This document shows, piece by piece, positions 24,230 to 31,654 of a DNA stretch of 33,117 bases (positions are counted from its first letter, which is position 1; every line of letters begins with the position of its first letter). The position numbers and the translations under genes are program-made. This DNA comes from Salsuginibacillus kocurii DSM 18087 (lineage in GTDB: Bacteria > Bacillota > Bacilli > Bacillales > Marinococcaceae). The stretch is taken from assembly GCF_000377705.1 (NCBI RefSeq), contig NZ_KB898639.1, positions 1-33,117 of the forward strand, given 5' to 3'. Below the pieces are notes generated by a model. The model searched no databases. It worked only from the letters and a program-made list of their open reading frames with translations, and was not told where the DNA came from.

Positions 24230-24802
24230 ATGGCAGTGGCTATGAATGAATTAAACAACCCGGATTTGGGTCCAACTACGTTGCCTGTAAATGACCTTAT
24301 CCGTCGAATTGAACGAGTTGATTGGTTTACGAATATGGGGCAGACGCCGCAGCAGGCAGAAGCACAGATTAAACAAGTCTATCAGCATCTGAACCTATCA
24401 GAGCCAGGCGTCTACTGGTTAAGTCAAGAAACGATAGAAGAAGAGATGCCCTGTTCACTTACTAACAGCGAACTATGGGCTAAACTTCAGCCCGTCCCGG
24501 CAGCGCTTCAGACAGAAGCTGAGCGTTTAAACCGCCAAACGCAGCTTGACTACCTTGTTTATCAGCTGCCGGAATTGATCTTCCATAAAGTCTATCACGC
24601 GGCTTTTACCACCTTTGAAAGGGTAGCTACGATTCAATTTATAACGGGTCACGCCATTTATTTATGTACGATGGCGTGTATATGGGAACTTCTTAGTGAC
24701 CAAAAGGAATGGAGCTATAATCCGTACAAAGCCTTATTTGAAATATATGAAGCAGGCCATGTCCCGCTCGGAATGGATGAGTTGGGCTTTTACCTCCTTT
24801 AA
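24230..24802 (+). CDS. Unknown protein, 190 aa, gentisate cluster
   Basis: I do not recognise this protein. It begins with MAVAMNELNNPDLGPTTLPV and is rich in aromatic residues; helix-forming segments predominate, and one stretch (about 145-165, HAIYLCTMACIWELL) is hydrophobic enough to be buried or membrane-associated. There is no signal peptide, cysteine cluster or nucleotide-binding motif. The start has AAAGGAGG eight bases before it. It follows the hydroxylase gene by 23 bases and shares its terminator, so both are made together. A role as partner, stability factor or accessory enzyme of the hydroxylase is inference from position alone. Confidence 0.8.
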   Translation: MAVAMNELNNPDLGPTTLPVNDLIRRIERVDWFTNMGQTPQQAEAQIKQVYQHLNLSEPGVYWLSQETIEEEMPCSLTNSELWAKLQPVPAALQTEAERLNRQTQLDYLVYQLPELIFHKVYHAAFTTFERVATIQFITGHAIYLCTMACIWELLSDQKEWSYNPYKALFEIYEAGHVPLGMDELGFYLL

Positions 24803-24806
24803 TAAT

Positions 24807-24855
24807 AAGCGTCCTTTCCCCGTCTTTTTTAAAAAGGGCGAGAGGGACGCTTTCT
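24807..24855. terminator. Bidirectional terminator between hydroxylase operon and IclR remnant
   Basis: AAGCGTCC (24807-24814) pairs with GGACGCTT (24845-24852), with further pairing inside around an A/T loop. It ends the rightward pair of genes and abuts the leftward IclR stop. Confidence 0.7.
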
Positions 24856-25310
24856 TACCATTCTTCGTAATAACCTAGTATTTCAGAAATATCTTGGGCG
24901 CCCTCAGTGAGAACTGCGATTACATCAGCGTACCTTTCTTCTGTGATGCGGTTGGTCGGCCCAATCAAGGCTATAGAAGAAGTGACCTCTGACGTGTAGT
25001 CTTTAATCGGCACCGCCATACTTACAAACCCTTCAAAGTATTGGTCTTTAGCAATCGCGTAGCCAGCGGATTGAATCTTATGTAAGGTGTTACGCAGTTC
25101 GCTTTCTTCTGTCAACGTATAAGGCGTATATTTTTTAAGGTCACCTTGGATGATATTTCGCTGCAACTGTTCGGCCTGGTGCACAAATAAAACAAGGCCT
25201 TCAGCTGTGCACTGGACAGGGTGGCGGCTGCCAATATCAGTGAGTAATTGCGTCTTCTCGGCTGCAAGATGGTACGCAAGTATCTTATCCGCTCCAACCA
25301 ATCTCTCCTA
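24855..25310 (-). pseudogene. Truncated IclR-family regulator (effector domain only)
   Basis: About 148 residues match the C-terminal half of the IclR effector-binding domain (DIGSRHPVQCTAEGLVL, SAGYAIAKDQYFEGFVSMAVPI, and a closing ISEILGY). The N-terminal helix-turn-helix domain and the first part of the effector domain are missing. The frame begins without a start site where a ThDP-enzyme fragment begins on the other strand. It would have regulated the gentisate genes, and possible IclR-type operators remain at 25760 and 25850. As it stands it cannot bind DNA. Confidence 0.8.
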
Positions 25311-25720
25311 AAGGCTTACGTCCAGCTGATAGCAGCATATTAGCTGCTGACCTTATTCAAGCGAATCAGTCCGTGATTATAACCTCATATCTCAGGAGAG
25401 AAGCGAAGAATGTCGAGGCTTTAGTCGAACTCAGTGAACGTTTCGCTATTCCGGTGCTAGAATCAGTTCCTAATTTTATTAACTTCCCCACCTCTCATTC
25501 GATGCATAATGGTTATTAATGGAATGAGGATAAATAAAATAGATGGTTACAACACGCCGATCTCGTCTTACTTATTGATTGTGCTGTCCCTTGGATTCCT
25601 ACGAAAAACAGTCCCCACAAGGAAGTTGTGAAACGTGTTCGACTAAACGCTCAACAAATAGCTGAACCCTTATCTCTTAGAACAAAAACGGTTACATTTC
25701 TGTGTTTATCGACTGCTTAA
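25286..25720 (+). pseudogene. Decayed ThDP-dependent enzyme (central-domain fragment with nonsense codons)
   Basis: One frame encodes recognisable ThDP-enzyme sequence: LIQANQSVIITSYL, then FAIPVLESVPNFINFPTSHS, then HADLVLLIDCAVPWIPTKNS. Two in-frame TAA codons interrupt it at HNGY*WNEDK*. About 200 N-terminal residues and the whole cofactor-binding PP domain are absent. It belongs to the acetolactate synthase-like superfamily but is clearly different from the intact enzyme at 16068-17669. Its lost role in the aromatic cluster is unknown. Confidence 0.75.
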
Positions 25721-25759
25721 GCTATATATTAAAGAAGTTATCTGGGCAAAAGTTTAGCT

Positions 25760-25774
25760 TTCTGGTATATGGAA
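25760..25774. promoter_or_regulatory. Possible IclR-type operator 1
   Basis: TTCTGGTATATGGAA is an imperfect palindrome (TTC...TATA...GAA). It matches the reverse complement of the site at 25850-25864 at 13 of 15 positions. The spacing between centres is 90 bp. Both precede the broken CoA ligase gene. Confidence 0.4.
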
Positions 25775-25849
25775 CACCTTATCTATACAGCAAAAAAATT
25801 TAGAACAATCAATAATCTACTCCTTTTTTTAAAAATTATCCTTCCGATG

Positions 25850-25864
25850 TTCCGTATATCAGAA
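25850..25864. promoter_or_regulatory. Possible IclR-type operator 2
   Basis: TTCCGTATATCAGAA, the inverted near-copy of the site at 25760. IclR regulators often bind TTCC...GGAA palindromes, and an IclR remnant lies nearby. The rest of 25721-25958 is AT-rich without a recognisable gene. Confidence 0.4.
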
Positions 25865-25958
25865 TTGTTTTCTTTAAGCGGAACGCTATTAAACTTACGA
25901 TTAGGTTGGAAAATAAATATTGAAACTATTTAGATGATTAAAAAAAGAGGTGAAACAT

Positions 25959-26694
25959 TTGATACAAGCAAATTGTCTCCATCCTACTCCTGAACAGATG
26001 GAGCGTAAATTGTCACCTACCCAGAGTCAAAAATTGAACCATCTCCTTCTTTTTTTTAAAACAGTACAACTATTTCTACGCCACAAAATTGGAGAAAACC
26101 GCGATCCCCATTACCACCTACGATGAATTGACGCAGCTTCCATTCACGTATAAACAGGACCTTATTGAGGATCAACAGAACAAACCACCGCTTGGCACCA
26201 ATCATTCGTATGATTCAAGTAATTATATTCGCTACCATCAAACATCCGGGACGACCGGACACCCGTTAAAAGTATTAGATACGAAGGAAAGTTGGAGTTG
26301 GTGGAGTGCTTGCTGGCAAGAAGTCTATCGCTCCGCTAATGTTGACCACAAACAATGAGGTCGTGTTTCTCGCCTTTTCTTTCGGTCCTTTTATTGGATT
26401 TTGGGCTGCGTATGAAGGTGGAAAAGAAGCTGGCTGCACTGTAGTTCCCGGCGGGGATCAATTTACAAAAGAACGGCTGCACAGCATGTTGGAAAATGAG
26501 GCCACTGAAATGACATGAACCAACTAAAGGTGCAGATTGATACACAACTGGAAGACTCGCAAAAATTGAAAGCGCTTTTAAGAGAGCGGCTTGGGCTTCG
26601 GGTAGAGATTGAAGAACTTGAGGAAGGTTCTCTTCCCTCTTTTGAGATGAAAGCGAGACGCGTCATTGACGAACGCGACCAGGAAACTGAGTAA
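25959..26694 (+). pseudogene. Broken phenylacetate-CoA ligase-type (PaaK-like) aryl-CoA ligase
   Basis: Four consecutive segments in frames 0, +1, +2 and +1 together read as a PaaK-family ligase. They are an N terminus from a TTG at 25959 (after AAAGAGGTG), the AMP-binding region YHQTSGTTGHPLKVLDT (26089-26358), FGPFIGFWAAYEGGKEAGC (26338-26517), and the C terminus VQIDTQLEDSQKLKALL to RRVIDERD (26515-26694). Several frameshifts and an internal deletion of roughly 200 residues remove the middle of the enzyme. It would have activated an aromatic acid to its CoA thioester, the first step needed by the thioesterase-containing pathway downstream. Confidence 0.85.
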
Positions 26695-26708
26695 AGGAGC
26701 ATAGTGAC

Positions 26709-27140
26709 ATGACTCATTCTATCAATTGGAAAGTCGCCTGGGGAGACACAGACGCAGCTGGCATCGTTTTTTATCCTAATTTTTATAAATGGATGGACCA
26801 TGCAACCCATGAATTTTTTGAAGCCAACGAGATTTCGACTGCTGATCTATTTTTCAAAGAAAACGAAGCCATTCCTTTATTGAATACAGATTGCAGCTTT
26901 TCCTCTCCAGCTTTATTTAAAGATCAGCTAAGGATCGATTCGGCGATTGTTCAGCTCAACGAAAAGACCTTTACTATGAAGCACAGCTTCTGGAAAGGGA
27001 ATGAGGAAATAGCTGAAGGCACGGAGAAACGGATATGGATTACGTTGAACGAAGGACTCCCTAAGGCGAAACCCATTCCCTCACCTATTTTTGAAGTATT
27101 AAATCAAACCATGAACGATAAAGGAGATGAAAGAACATGA
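26709..27140 (+). CDS. 4HBT-family acyl-CoA thioesterase, candidate gentisyl-CoA thioesterase
   Basis: This 143-aa hot-dog-fold protein begins with the motif WGDTDAAGIVFYPNFYKWMD, the active-site signature of 4-hydroxybenzoyl-CoA thioesterases, where the Asp of TDAAG (Asp15) is catalytic. The start follows AAAGGAG. It overlaps the next gene by four bases (ATGA), so it is co-translated with the ring-product hydrolase. In Brevibacillus a ligase, monooxygenase and thioesterase (PhgA, PhgB, PhgC) turn 4-hydroxybenzoate into gentisate through CoA esters, and this gene fits the PhgC role. Because the ligase upstream is broken, its present substrate supply is unclear. Confidence 0.85.
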   Translation: MTHSINWKVAWGDTDAAGIVFYPNFYKWMDHATHEFFEANEISTADLFFKENEAIPLLNTDCSFSSPALFKDQLRIDSAIVQLNEKTFTMKHSFWKGNEEIAEGTEKRIWITLNEGLPKAKPIPSPIFEVLNQTMNDKGDERT

Positions 27141-28069
27141 AGTTAATAACGTTTACTGTTAACGGAAACACCCAAATTGGAGCGCTTGAAGACGACACCA
27201 TCTATGATCTACATGAAGGCTTCAAAGCGTATTTAACTAATCAAGCAGAAACACGGGTGGAAGAAAAAGCGCAAACATGGGTGCCAAAGGATATGAATGG
27301 CTTCCTCGAAGGTGGAGATGAAAGCTTAGAACGTGCTACACAGGCGCTGCAATACGTAAAAGAAGCAGCTCCCGCTACGAACAGAGCTTTAACCTATGAT
27401 AAACAAGAGGTGCGCATCGAAGCGCCTGTTCCGAACCCAAGCAAAATCGTGTGTGTCGGCCATAATTATCGTGAACACATTTTAGAAATGGGCCGCGAGA
27501 TTCCAGAAGTCCCTGTCCTCTTTGCAAAATTTGCAAACGCGGTCATTGGACCTGAGGATGAGATTCCTTCCCCTCCTATTACGGAAAAACTCGATTATGA
27601 AGCGGAATTTGCCTTTGTTATCGGAAAAGAAACTAAAAATGTCAGCGAAGCGGATGCCCTGAATTATGTAGCTGGCTATACCATTGTAAACGATGTAAGC
27701 GCCCGCGATCTGCAAATGCGCACGCTGCAATGGCTTCAAGGTAAATCACTGGACGGGAGCGCGCCAATGGGCCCTCACCTCGTAACAAAAGACGAGGTAC
27801 CCGACCCGGATGCACTCAATATTTCGCTTGAAGTCAATGGAGAAGAAAAACAACGCTCGAATACGGAACAACTTGTGTTTAATGTGAATCGGATGCTCTC
27901 TTTTGTCTCGAGCATTATGAAGTTAAAGCCTGGTGATGTGATTTGTACAGGAACCCCAGGTGGTGTTGGTGCAGCCCGTGATCCGCAAGAATTCCTAAAT
28001 GATGGCGACGTCGTGAAAATCCAGGTGGACCAAGTAGGCACGCTTGAAAATACGGTACGAAATCTTTAA
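27137..28069 (+). CDS. Fumarylacetoacetate hydrolase-family protein, probable fumarylpyruvate hydrolase
   Basis: This 310-aa protein has an N-terminal domain (about 1-95) and the FAH catalytic domain. CVGHNYREH, LFAKFANAVIGP, the metal-binding DYEAEFAFVIG, NDVSARDLQ and GDVICTGTPGGVG are all present. In the gentisate pathway this family hydrolyses fumarylpyruvate to fumarate and pyruvate. The gene sits between the thioesterase and the probable isomerase and ring-cleavage dioxygenase, supporting that role over acylpyruvase or homoprotocatechuate decarboxylase activity. Translation is coupled to the thioesterase through the ATGA overlap. Confidence 0.88.
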   Translation: MKLITFTVNGNTQIGALEDDTIYDLHEGFKAYLTNQAETRVEEKAQTWVPKDMNGFLEGGDESLERATQALQYVKEAAPATNRALTYDKQEVRIEAPVPNPSKIVCVGHNYREHILEMGREIPEVPVLFAKFANAVIGPEDEIPSPPITEKLDYEAEFAFVIGKETKNVSEADALNYVAGYTIVNDVSARDLQMRTLQWLQGKSLDGSAPMGPHLVTKDEVPDPDALNISLEVNGEEKQRSNTEQLVFNVNRMLSFVSSIMKLKPGDVICTGTPGGVGAARDPQEFLNDGDVVKIQVDQVGTLENTVRNL

Positions 28070-28087
28070 TAGCAAGGAGAATGTGTA

Positions 28088-28585
28088 ATGGGACGGATAA
28101 CAGATTATCAAACAACCATCGCTGATCAATTAGACTTCTTTATTGAAAAAGGACAAGAATTACCGGATGAGATTATTCAGTACAAACCAAGTAATGAAGA
28201 ATGGTCAATTCAAGAAATTCTCGCGCATACAGAAGAATTTCCTCTGTATTTCACCAAGGAATTGATAGAAGTTATAAAGCATGATCAGCCCGAATGGGGA
28301 CGGGGGTTTGAACATCCGGAACGCTTAGCCGCAGTTAACGCTGCCTTTGACCGAGAAACCTCTTCCCTTCTTGACGGGCTCGCCCAAACCAAAACCACCG
28401 TCCAGGAAAGACTAGACGCGATTGAAGACGAGGATTTGGACCGCGTTACCCCACACCGCAATCCCAAATTTGGGGAGAAACCGATGCAATTTCTAATTGA
28501 TCACTTTCTAGTAGAACATCTAGAAACCCATCAGAACCAATTAAATCGCGTTGTCAACCAATATCAGAACCAGACCCAAAACTAA
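28088..28585 (+). CDS. DinB-family protein, probable thiol-dependent maleylpyruvate isomerase
   Basis: This 165-aa four-helix protein has the DinB metal triad His47 (ILAHTEE) and His144/His148 (VEHLETH). DinB proteins include thiol-cofactor-dependent enzymes, among them mycothiol-dependent maleylpyruvate isomerase in actinobacteria and bacillithiol S-transferases in Firmicutes. Lying between a fumarylpyruvate hydrolase and gentisate dioxygenase, this gene occupies exactly the place of the isomerase, and no glutathione-type isomerase is present. A bacillithiol-dependent isomerase is therefore a strong inference. The start has AAGGAG and follows the previous stop by 18 bases. Confidence 0.8.
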   Translation: MGRITDYQTTIADQLDFFIEKGQELPDEIIQYKPSNEEWSIQEILAHTEEFPLYFTKELIEVIKHDQPEWGRGFEHPERLAAVNAAFDRETSSLLDGLAQTKTTVQERLDAIEDEDLDRVTPHRNPKFGEKPMQFLIDHFLVEHLETHQNQLNRVVNQYQNQTQN

Positions 28586-28617
28586 TCCTCATCATTATGA
28601 GTAAGGAGTGTTGTATT

Positions 28618-29721
28618 ATGGCAGAAGCGAACACCTTTTTTGAAAGTAAAGAGGTAAAAGCATTTAATGAAAAAATTAAAAAAGACGACCTTGGCCCTCT
28701 TTGGAATGCGATTCCTGAACTAGTGTCCCAACAACCTAAGCAAACCGCCAAGCCTTACTTATGGAAATGGCCGCTGGTAAAAAAACATTTAATGGAAGCA
28801 ACCGAAATCTTTACCCCAGACCGTGGGGGCGAACGCCGAGCGATTTACTTTCAGAATCCAGGCCTTAAAGACCGGGAGCCATGGGGATGGGGGTCCACGA
28901 CCCAAAACTTATACGCAGCCGTTCAACTCATCCAACCTGGTGAAACAGCCCCTTCTCACCGTCATACGCAAAGCGCGTTACGTTTTGTTATTTCCGGGGA
29001 AGGCGCCTACTCCATTATTCAAGGCGAAAAAATGTATATGGAAAAAGGAGATTTCCTTGTAACCCCACAATGGCTATGGCATGGTCACGGTCATGAAGGG
29101 GAAGAACCAATGATCTGGATGGACGTGCTTGATATTCCATTTATTTTTGCAACAGGCGGGTCTTTCTTTGAAGGACACCCGGACGGATTAGAAAAACCGA
29201 GTCAAGAAAACAATTATTCCGCACAACGTTATGAAGGCGGCATGGTGCGTCCAAAAGCGGACCGCAAACCTCTAAAAGCCCCGGTCGGAGCCTATAAATG
29301 GTCGCAGACAGAAGCGGCATTGGACGGCTTAAGCCGCTTCGATGCTGATCCAGCCGATGGCTACACGGTTGAATTTGTAAACCCTTCAACCGGGCAACCA
29401 GCAAATGCTAATATTGCCGCCTGGGTGCAACGCCTTCCGATGGGCTTCCACGGCGAAGCCCACCGCCATACAAACACTTCAATTATTTATGTACATGAAG
29501 GCTCAGGCTACACCATCATCGAAGGTGAAAAATTCGCCTGGGAAACCGGTGACTTCCTAGCTATTCCAAGCTGGAACTGGCACGAACATGTGAACTCTGG
29601 TGACCAAGAAGCACACCTTTTCTCTGTACATGATACCCCCATTATGGAAGCCTTCAACCTTCAACAGGAAGAGTTCACAGAAGCACAAACGATCACAAGT
29701 GAATTTGAACCAAACATGTAA
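28618..29721 (+). CDS. Gentisate 1,2-dioxygenase
   Basis: This 367-aa bicupin protein matches gentisate dioxygenases in length and layout. The N-terminal cupin has the iron ligands His114 and His116 (SHRHTQSALRFV) and His155 (WLWHGHGHEG). The C-terminal cupin repeats the pattern (AHRHTNTSIIYVHEGSG and WNWHEHVN). It opens the gentisate ring with O2 to give maleylpyruvate, the substrate of the isomerase encoded just upstream. I place the start at the ATG at 28618 after AAGGAG; an ATG 21 bases earlier overlaps that site. It is the last gene of the operon and is followed at once by a strong terminator. Confidence 0.93.
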   Translation: MAEANTFFESKEVKAFNEKIKKDDLGPLWNAIPELVSQQPKQTAKPYLWKWPLVKKHLMEATEIFTPDRGGERRAIYFQNPGLKDREPWGWGSTTQNLYAAVQLIQPGETAPSHRHTQSALRFVISGEGAYSIIQGEKMYMEKGDFLVTPQWLWHGHGHEGEEPMIWMDVLDIPFIFATGGSFFEGHPDGLEKPSQENNYSAQRYEGGMVRPKADRKPLKAPVGAYKWSQTEAALDGLSRFDADPADGYTVEFVNPSTGQPANANIAAWVQRLPMGFHGEAHRHTNTSIIYVHEGSGYTIIEGEKFAWETGDFLAIPSWNWHEHVNSGDQEAHLFSVHDTPIMEAFNLQQEEFTEAQTITSEFEPNM

Positions 29722-29725
29722 TACG

Positions 29726-29755
29726 GTAGAAGGGGAGCTTCCCTTCTACTTTTTT
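29726..29755 (+). terminator. Terminator of the gentisate operon
   Basis: GTAGAAGGG (29726-29734) pairs perfectly with CCCTTCTAC (29741-29749) around a six-base loop, followed by six Ts. Confidence 0.9.
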
Positions 29756-29824
29756 AGTTGAGAATCATCTTTCAGAGCTGTGATGCTAGGCTCCCTCTTT
29801 TCGCAATGCATCATTTACAACAAA

Positions 29825-29877
29825 ATTACAATCTTTTACATTTACTTCATAGTAGATTAACAGTTTTTCTCTATAGT
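29825..29877 (+). promoter_or_regulatory. PhoP-box-like promoter of phnDCE
   Basis: Hexamers ATTACA (29825), TTTACA (29835), TTCATA (29846) and TTAACA (29857) repeat at 10-11-bp steps, followed after 9 bases by a -10 TATAGT (29872-29877). PhoP in Bacillus binds TTAACA-like direct repeats with 11-bp period reaching to about -22. The layout here spans about -59 to -22. This predicts activation under phosphate starvation. Confidence 0.55.
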
Positions 29878-29926
29878 AAACAATGAAGCACAGAAAAACT
29901 ATAGCTTACTATGGGGGGACCTATAA

Positions 29927-30847
29927 ATGAAATCGTGGAAATGGGCAAGTCTAGTTATGACAGGAGCTTTGTTATTCACAGCTTGTGGAGAAGATAACAG
30001 AGAGGAAGAAGCAAATGCTGACGAAGAAACAGCTACTGCGGCAGAGGAAGCTGACCGCGAGGATTGGCCGGAAACCGTGCGTTTTGCGGTAACTGGCATC
30101 GACGGGATGGAAGAGTTGCAACGCCGTTATGATGTGTTTCAAGATCTAATGGAAGAGCTGATAGATGTCGAATTCGAATTCTTTGCCTTGTCTGACCGGA
30201 CCGTCGCTTCTACGGCGATGGAATATGACCAGGTGGATATCGTGCTTTCCGGACCGTCGGAATACGCGCAGACAAAAGCTGCCGAACCGGAAGCAGAGCC
30301 ACTCCTCGCACTGGAACGTGATGAATATTATACCGTCGTGATTGTCCATGAAGACAGCGACTACGAGACGATTGAAGATTTAGAAGGTGAAACGGTCGGG
30401 ATGAAAGAAGCCGGTTCAACATCCGGTCATATCGGCCCAAGTGCACTATTTATTGAAAATGGCATGGAGCCTGATGTTGATGTAGAGCTCGAGCTGCTCG
30501 GCGATGCACGCGTTGACGCCTTTAAAGCAGGTGAAGTCGAAGCACTCGGTGACGGCATTCGCTACTATGACATGATGGTCGAAGAAGACGGCGAAGGCGA
30601 GTACCGTATTCTTCATGAAGGACCACCGCTTCCGCAGGACCCTTTTGTAGCAGCGCCGAGCCTGCCTGAAAGCTTTAAAGAAGAATTTACCGACGTGCTC
30701 TTTGAACATGAAGATGAAGTAATCGCTGCGATATTGGATCATGAAGAGAATGAGAAGTATCAAGAAGCCCAGCTGGTCGAAATTGATGACTCAGACTATG
30801 ACCTCATGCGCGAGACGTACGAGACGCTCGGCATCGAGCTGCAATAG
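29927..30847 (+). CDS. phnD: PhnD-type phosphonate/phosphite-binding lipoprotein
   Basis: This 306-aa protein has a lipoprotein signal (lipobox LLFTAC, Cys20), an acidic linker and a PhnD-family binding domain. VRFAVTGIDGMEELQRRYDVF is the usual domain start, and GPSEYAQTKA, VGMKEAGSTSGHIGPSALF and VEALGDGIRYYD follow family order. It binds phosphonate, phosphite or a related compound outside the membrane for the PhnC-PhnE transporter. Its domain is strongly acidic, as with the other exported proteins here. A good ribosome site (GGGGGG) and the PhoP-box-like promoter precede it. Confidence 0.88.
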   Translation: MKSWKWASLVMTGALLFTACGEDNREEEANADEETATAAEEADREDWPETVRFAVTGIDGMEELQRRYDVFQDLMEELIDVEFEFFALSDRTVASTAMEYDQVDIVLSGPSEYAQTKAAEPEAEPLLALERDEYYTVVIVHEDSDYETIEDLEGETVGMKEAGSTSGHIGPSALFIENGMEPDVDVELELLGDARVDAFKAGEVEALGDGIRYYDMMVEEDGEGEYRILHEGPPLPQDPFVAAPSLPESFKEEFTDVLFEHEDEVIAAILDHEENEKYQEAQLVEIDDSDYDLMRETYETLGIELQ

Positions 30848-30863
30848 GAAAGGGAGGCTTCTT

Positions 30864-31649
30864 ATGATCTCGTTAGACGTTGCTCAGCTAAGCAAAGTAT
30901 ATCCAGATGGCACGACCGCATTAAAAGATGTCAGCTTTCAAGTTAACCCAGGCGAAGCCGTCGTCTTACTCGGTCATAACGGCTCCGGAAAATCAACACT
31001 CTTTCGCAGCATCACCAACTTTGAACAGCTAACGAGCGGTGAAGTGTTCATTGATGGAGAGCCCATTCAATCTCTTAGCAAACGAAAAATGCGCCTGGTG
31101 CGAAAACGCATCGGCATGGTCTTTCAAGATTTTAACCTTATCTATAACTTAAGCGTCTTTCAAAATGTACTGTTTGGCGCGATGGGGCAAGCGAAAACGT
31201 CACTTCATACGTTCAATTGGTTCGCACCGAAAAACCTGCGCATGAAAGCGATGGAATGTCTCGACCGCGTCGGGCTTGCTCATCTCGCCAACCGACGGGC
31301 CGATGCGCTCTCCGGCGGTCAGCAGCAACGCGTAGCCATTGCCCGCATGCTCATGCAAGACCCGGAGTTAATCCTCGCCGATGAACCGATTGCCAGCCTC
31401 GATCCAAAAGCCGGCCGGGAAGTGATGGATCTCTTATGGGAAATTGTTCGGGAGCGCGCTCTAACGGTATTTTGCATTCTTCATCAAATGGACGTGGCCA
31501 AAGAGTACGGCGAACGAATCCTCGCGCTAAAAAATGGGCGTCTCTTGTTCGATAGACCCATGCAAGAGATCAGCGATGAAACCTTGAGTCTTTTATACGA
31601 ACAAAAAGATGCTGCTAAACTGGCGTCGTATGAAGAGGCAGGTGCGTAA
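30864..31649 (+). CDS. phnC: PhnC-type phosphonate ABC transporter ATP-binding protein
   Basis: This 261-aa ATPase has Walker A GHNGSGKST (37-45), signature ALSGGQQQRVAIARML, Walker B LILADEPIASLDP and the switch His in FCILHQMD. I place the start at the ATG at 30864, after AAAGGGAGG; an in-frame extension upstream lies within the phnD coding sequence and is not real. It powers import through the PhnE permease. The length is typical of PhnC. Confidence 0.92.
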   Translation: MISLDVAQLSKVYPDGTTALKDVSFQVNPGEAVVLLGHNGSGKSTLFRSITNFEQLTSGEVFIDGEPIQSLSKRKMRLVRKRIGMVFQDFNLIYNLSVFQNVLFGAMGQAKTSLHTFNWFAPKNLRMKAMECLDRVGLAHLANRRADALSGGQQQRVAIARMLMQDPELILADEPIASLDPKAGREVMDLLWEIVRERALTVFCILHQMDVAKEYGERILALKNGRLLFDRPMQEISDETLSLLYEQKDAAKLASYEEAGA

Positions 31650-31654
31650 GGGCT

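Noticed and set aside
23824-24258. 144-codon minus-strand ORF opposite the hydroxylase
   Set aside because: Entirely antisense to the coding region of the hydroxylase; the translation has no family features.
26567-26583. cre-like TTGAAAGCGCTTTTA in the ligase remnant
   Set aside because: It encodes conserved ligase residues (KLKALL), so the match is probably chance, and no promoter adjoins it.
30741-30863. Upstream in-frame extension of phnC
   Set aside because: It overlaps the phnD coding end. The ATG at 30864 has an AAAGGGAGG site and gives the normal PhnC length.
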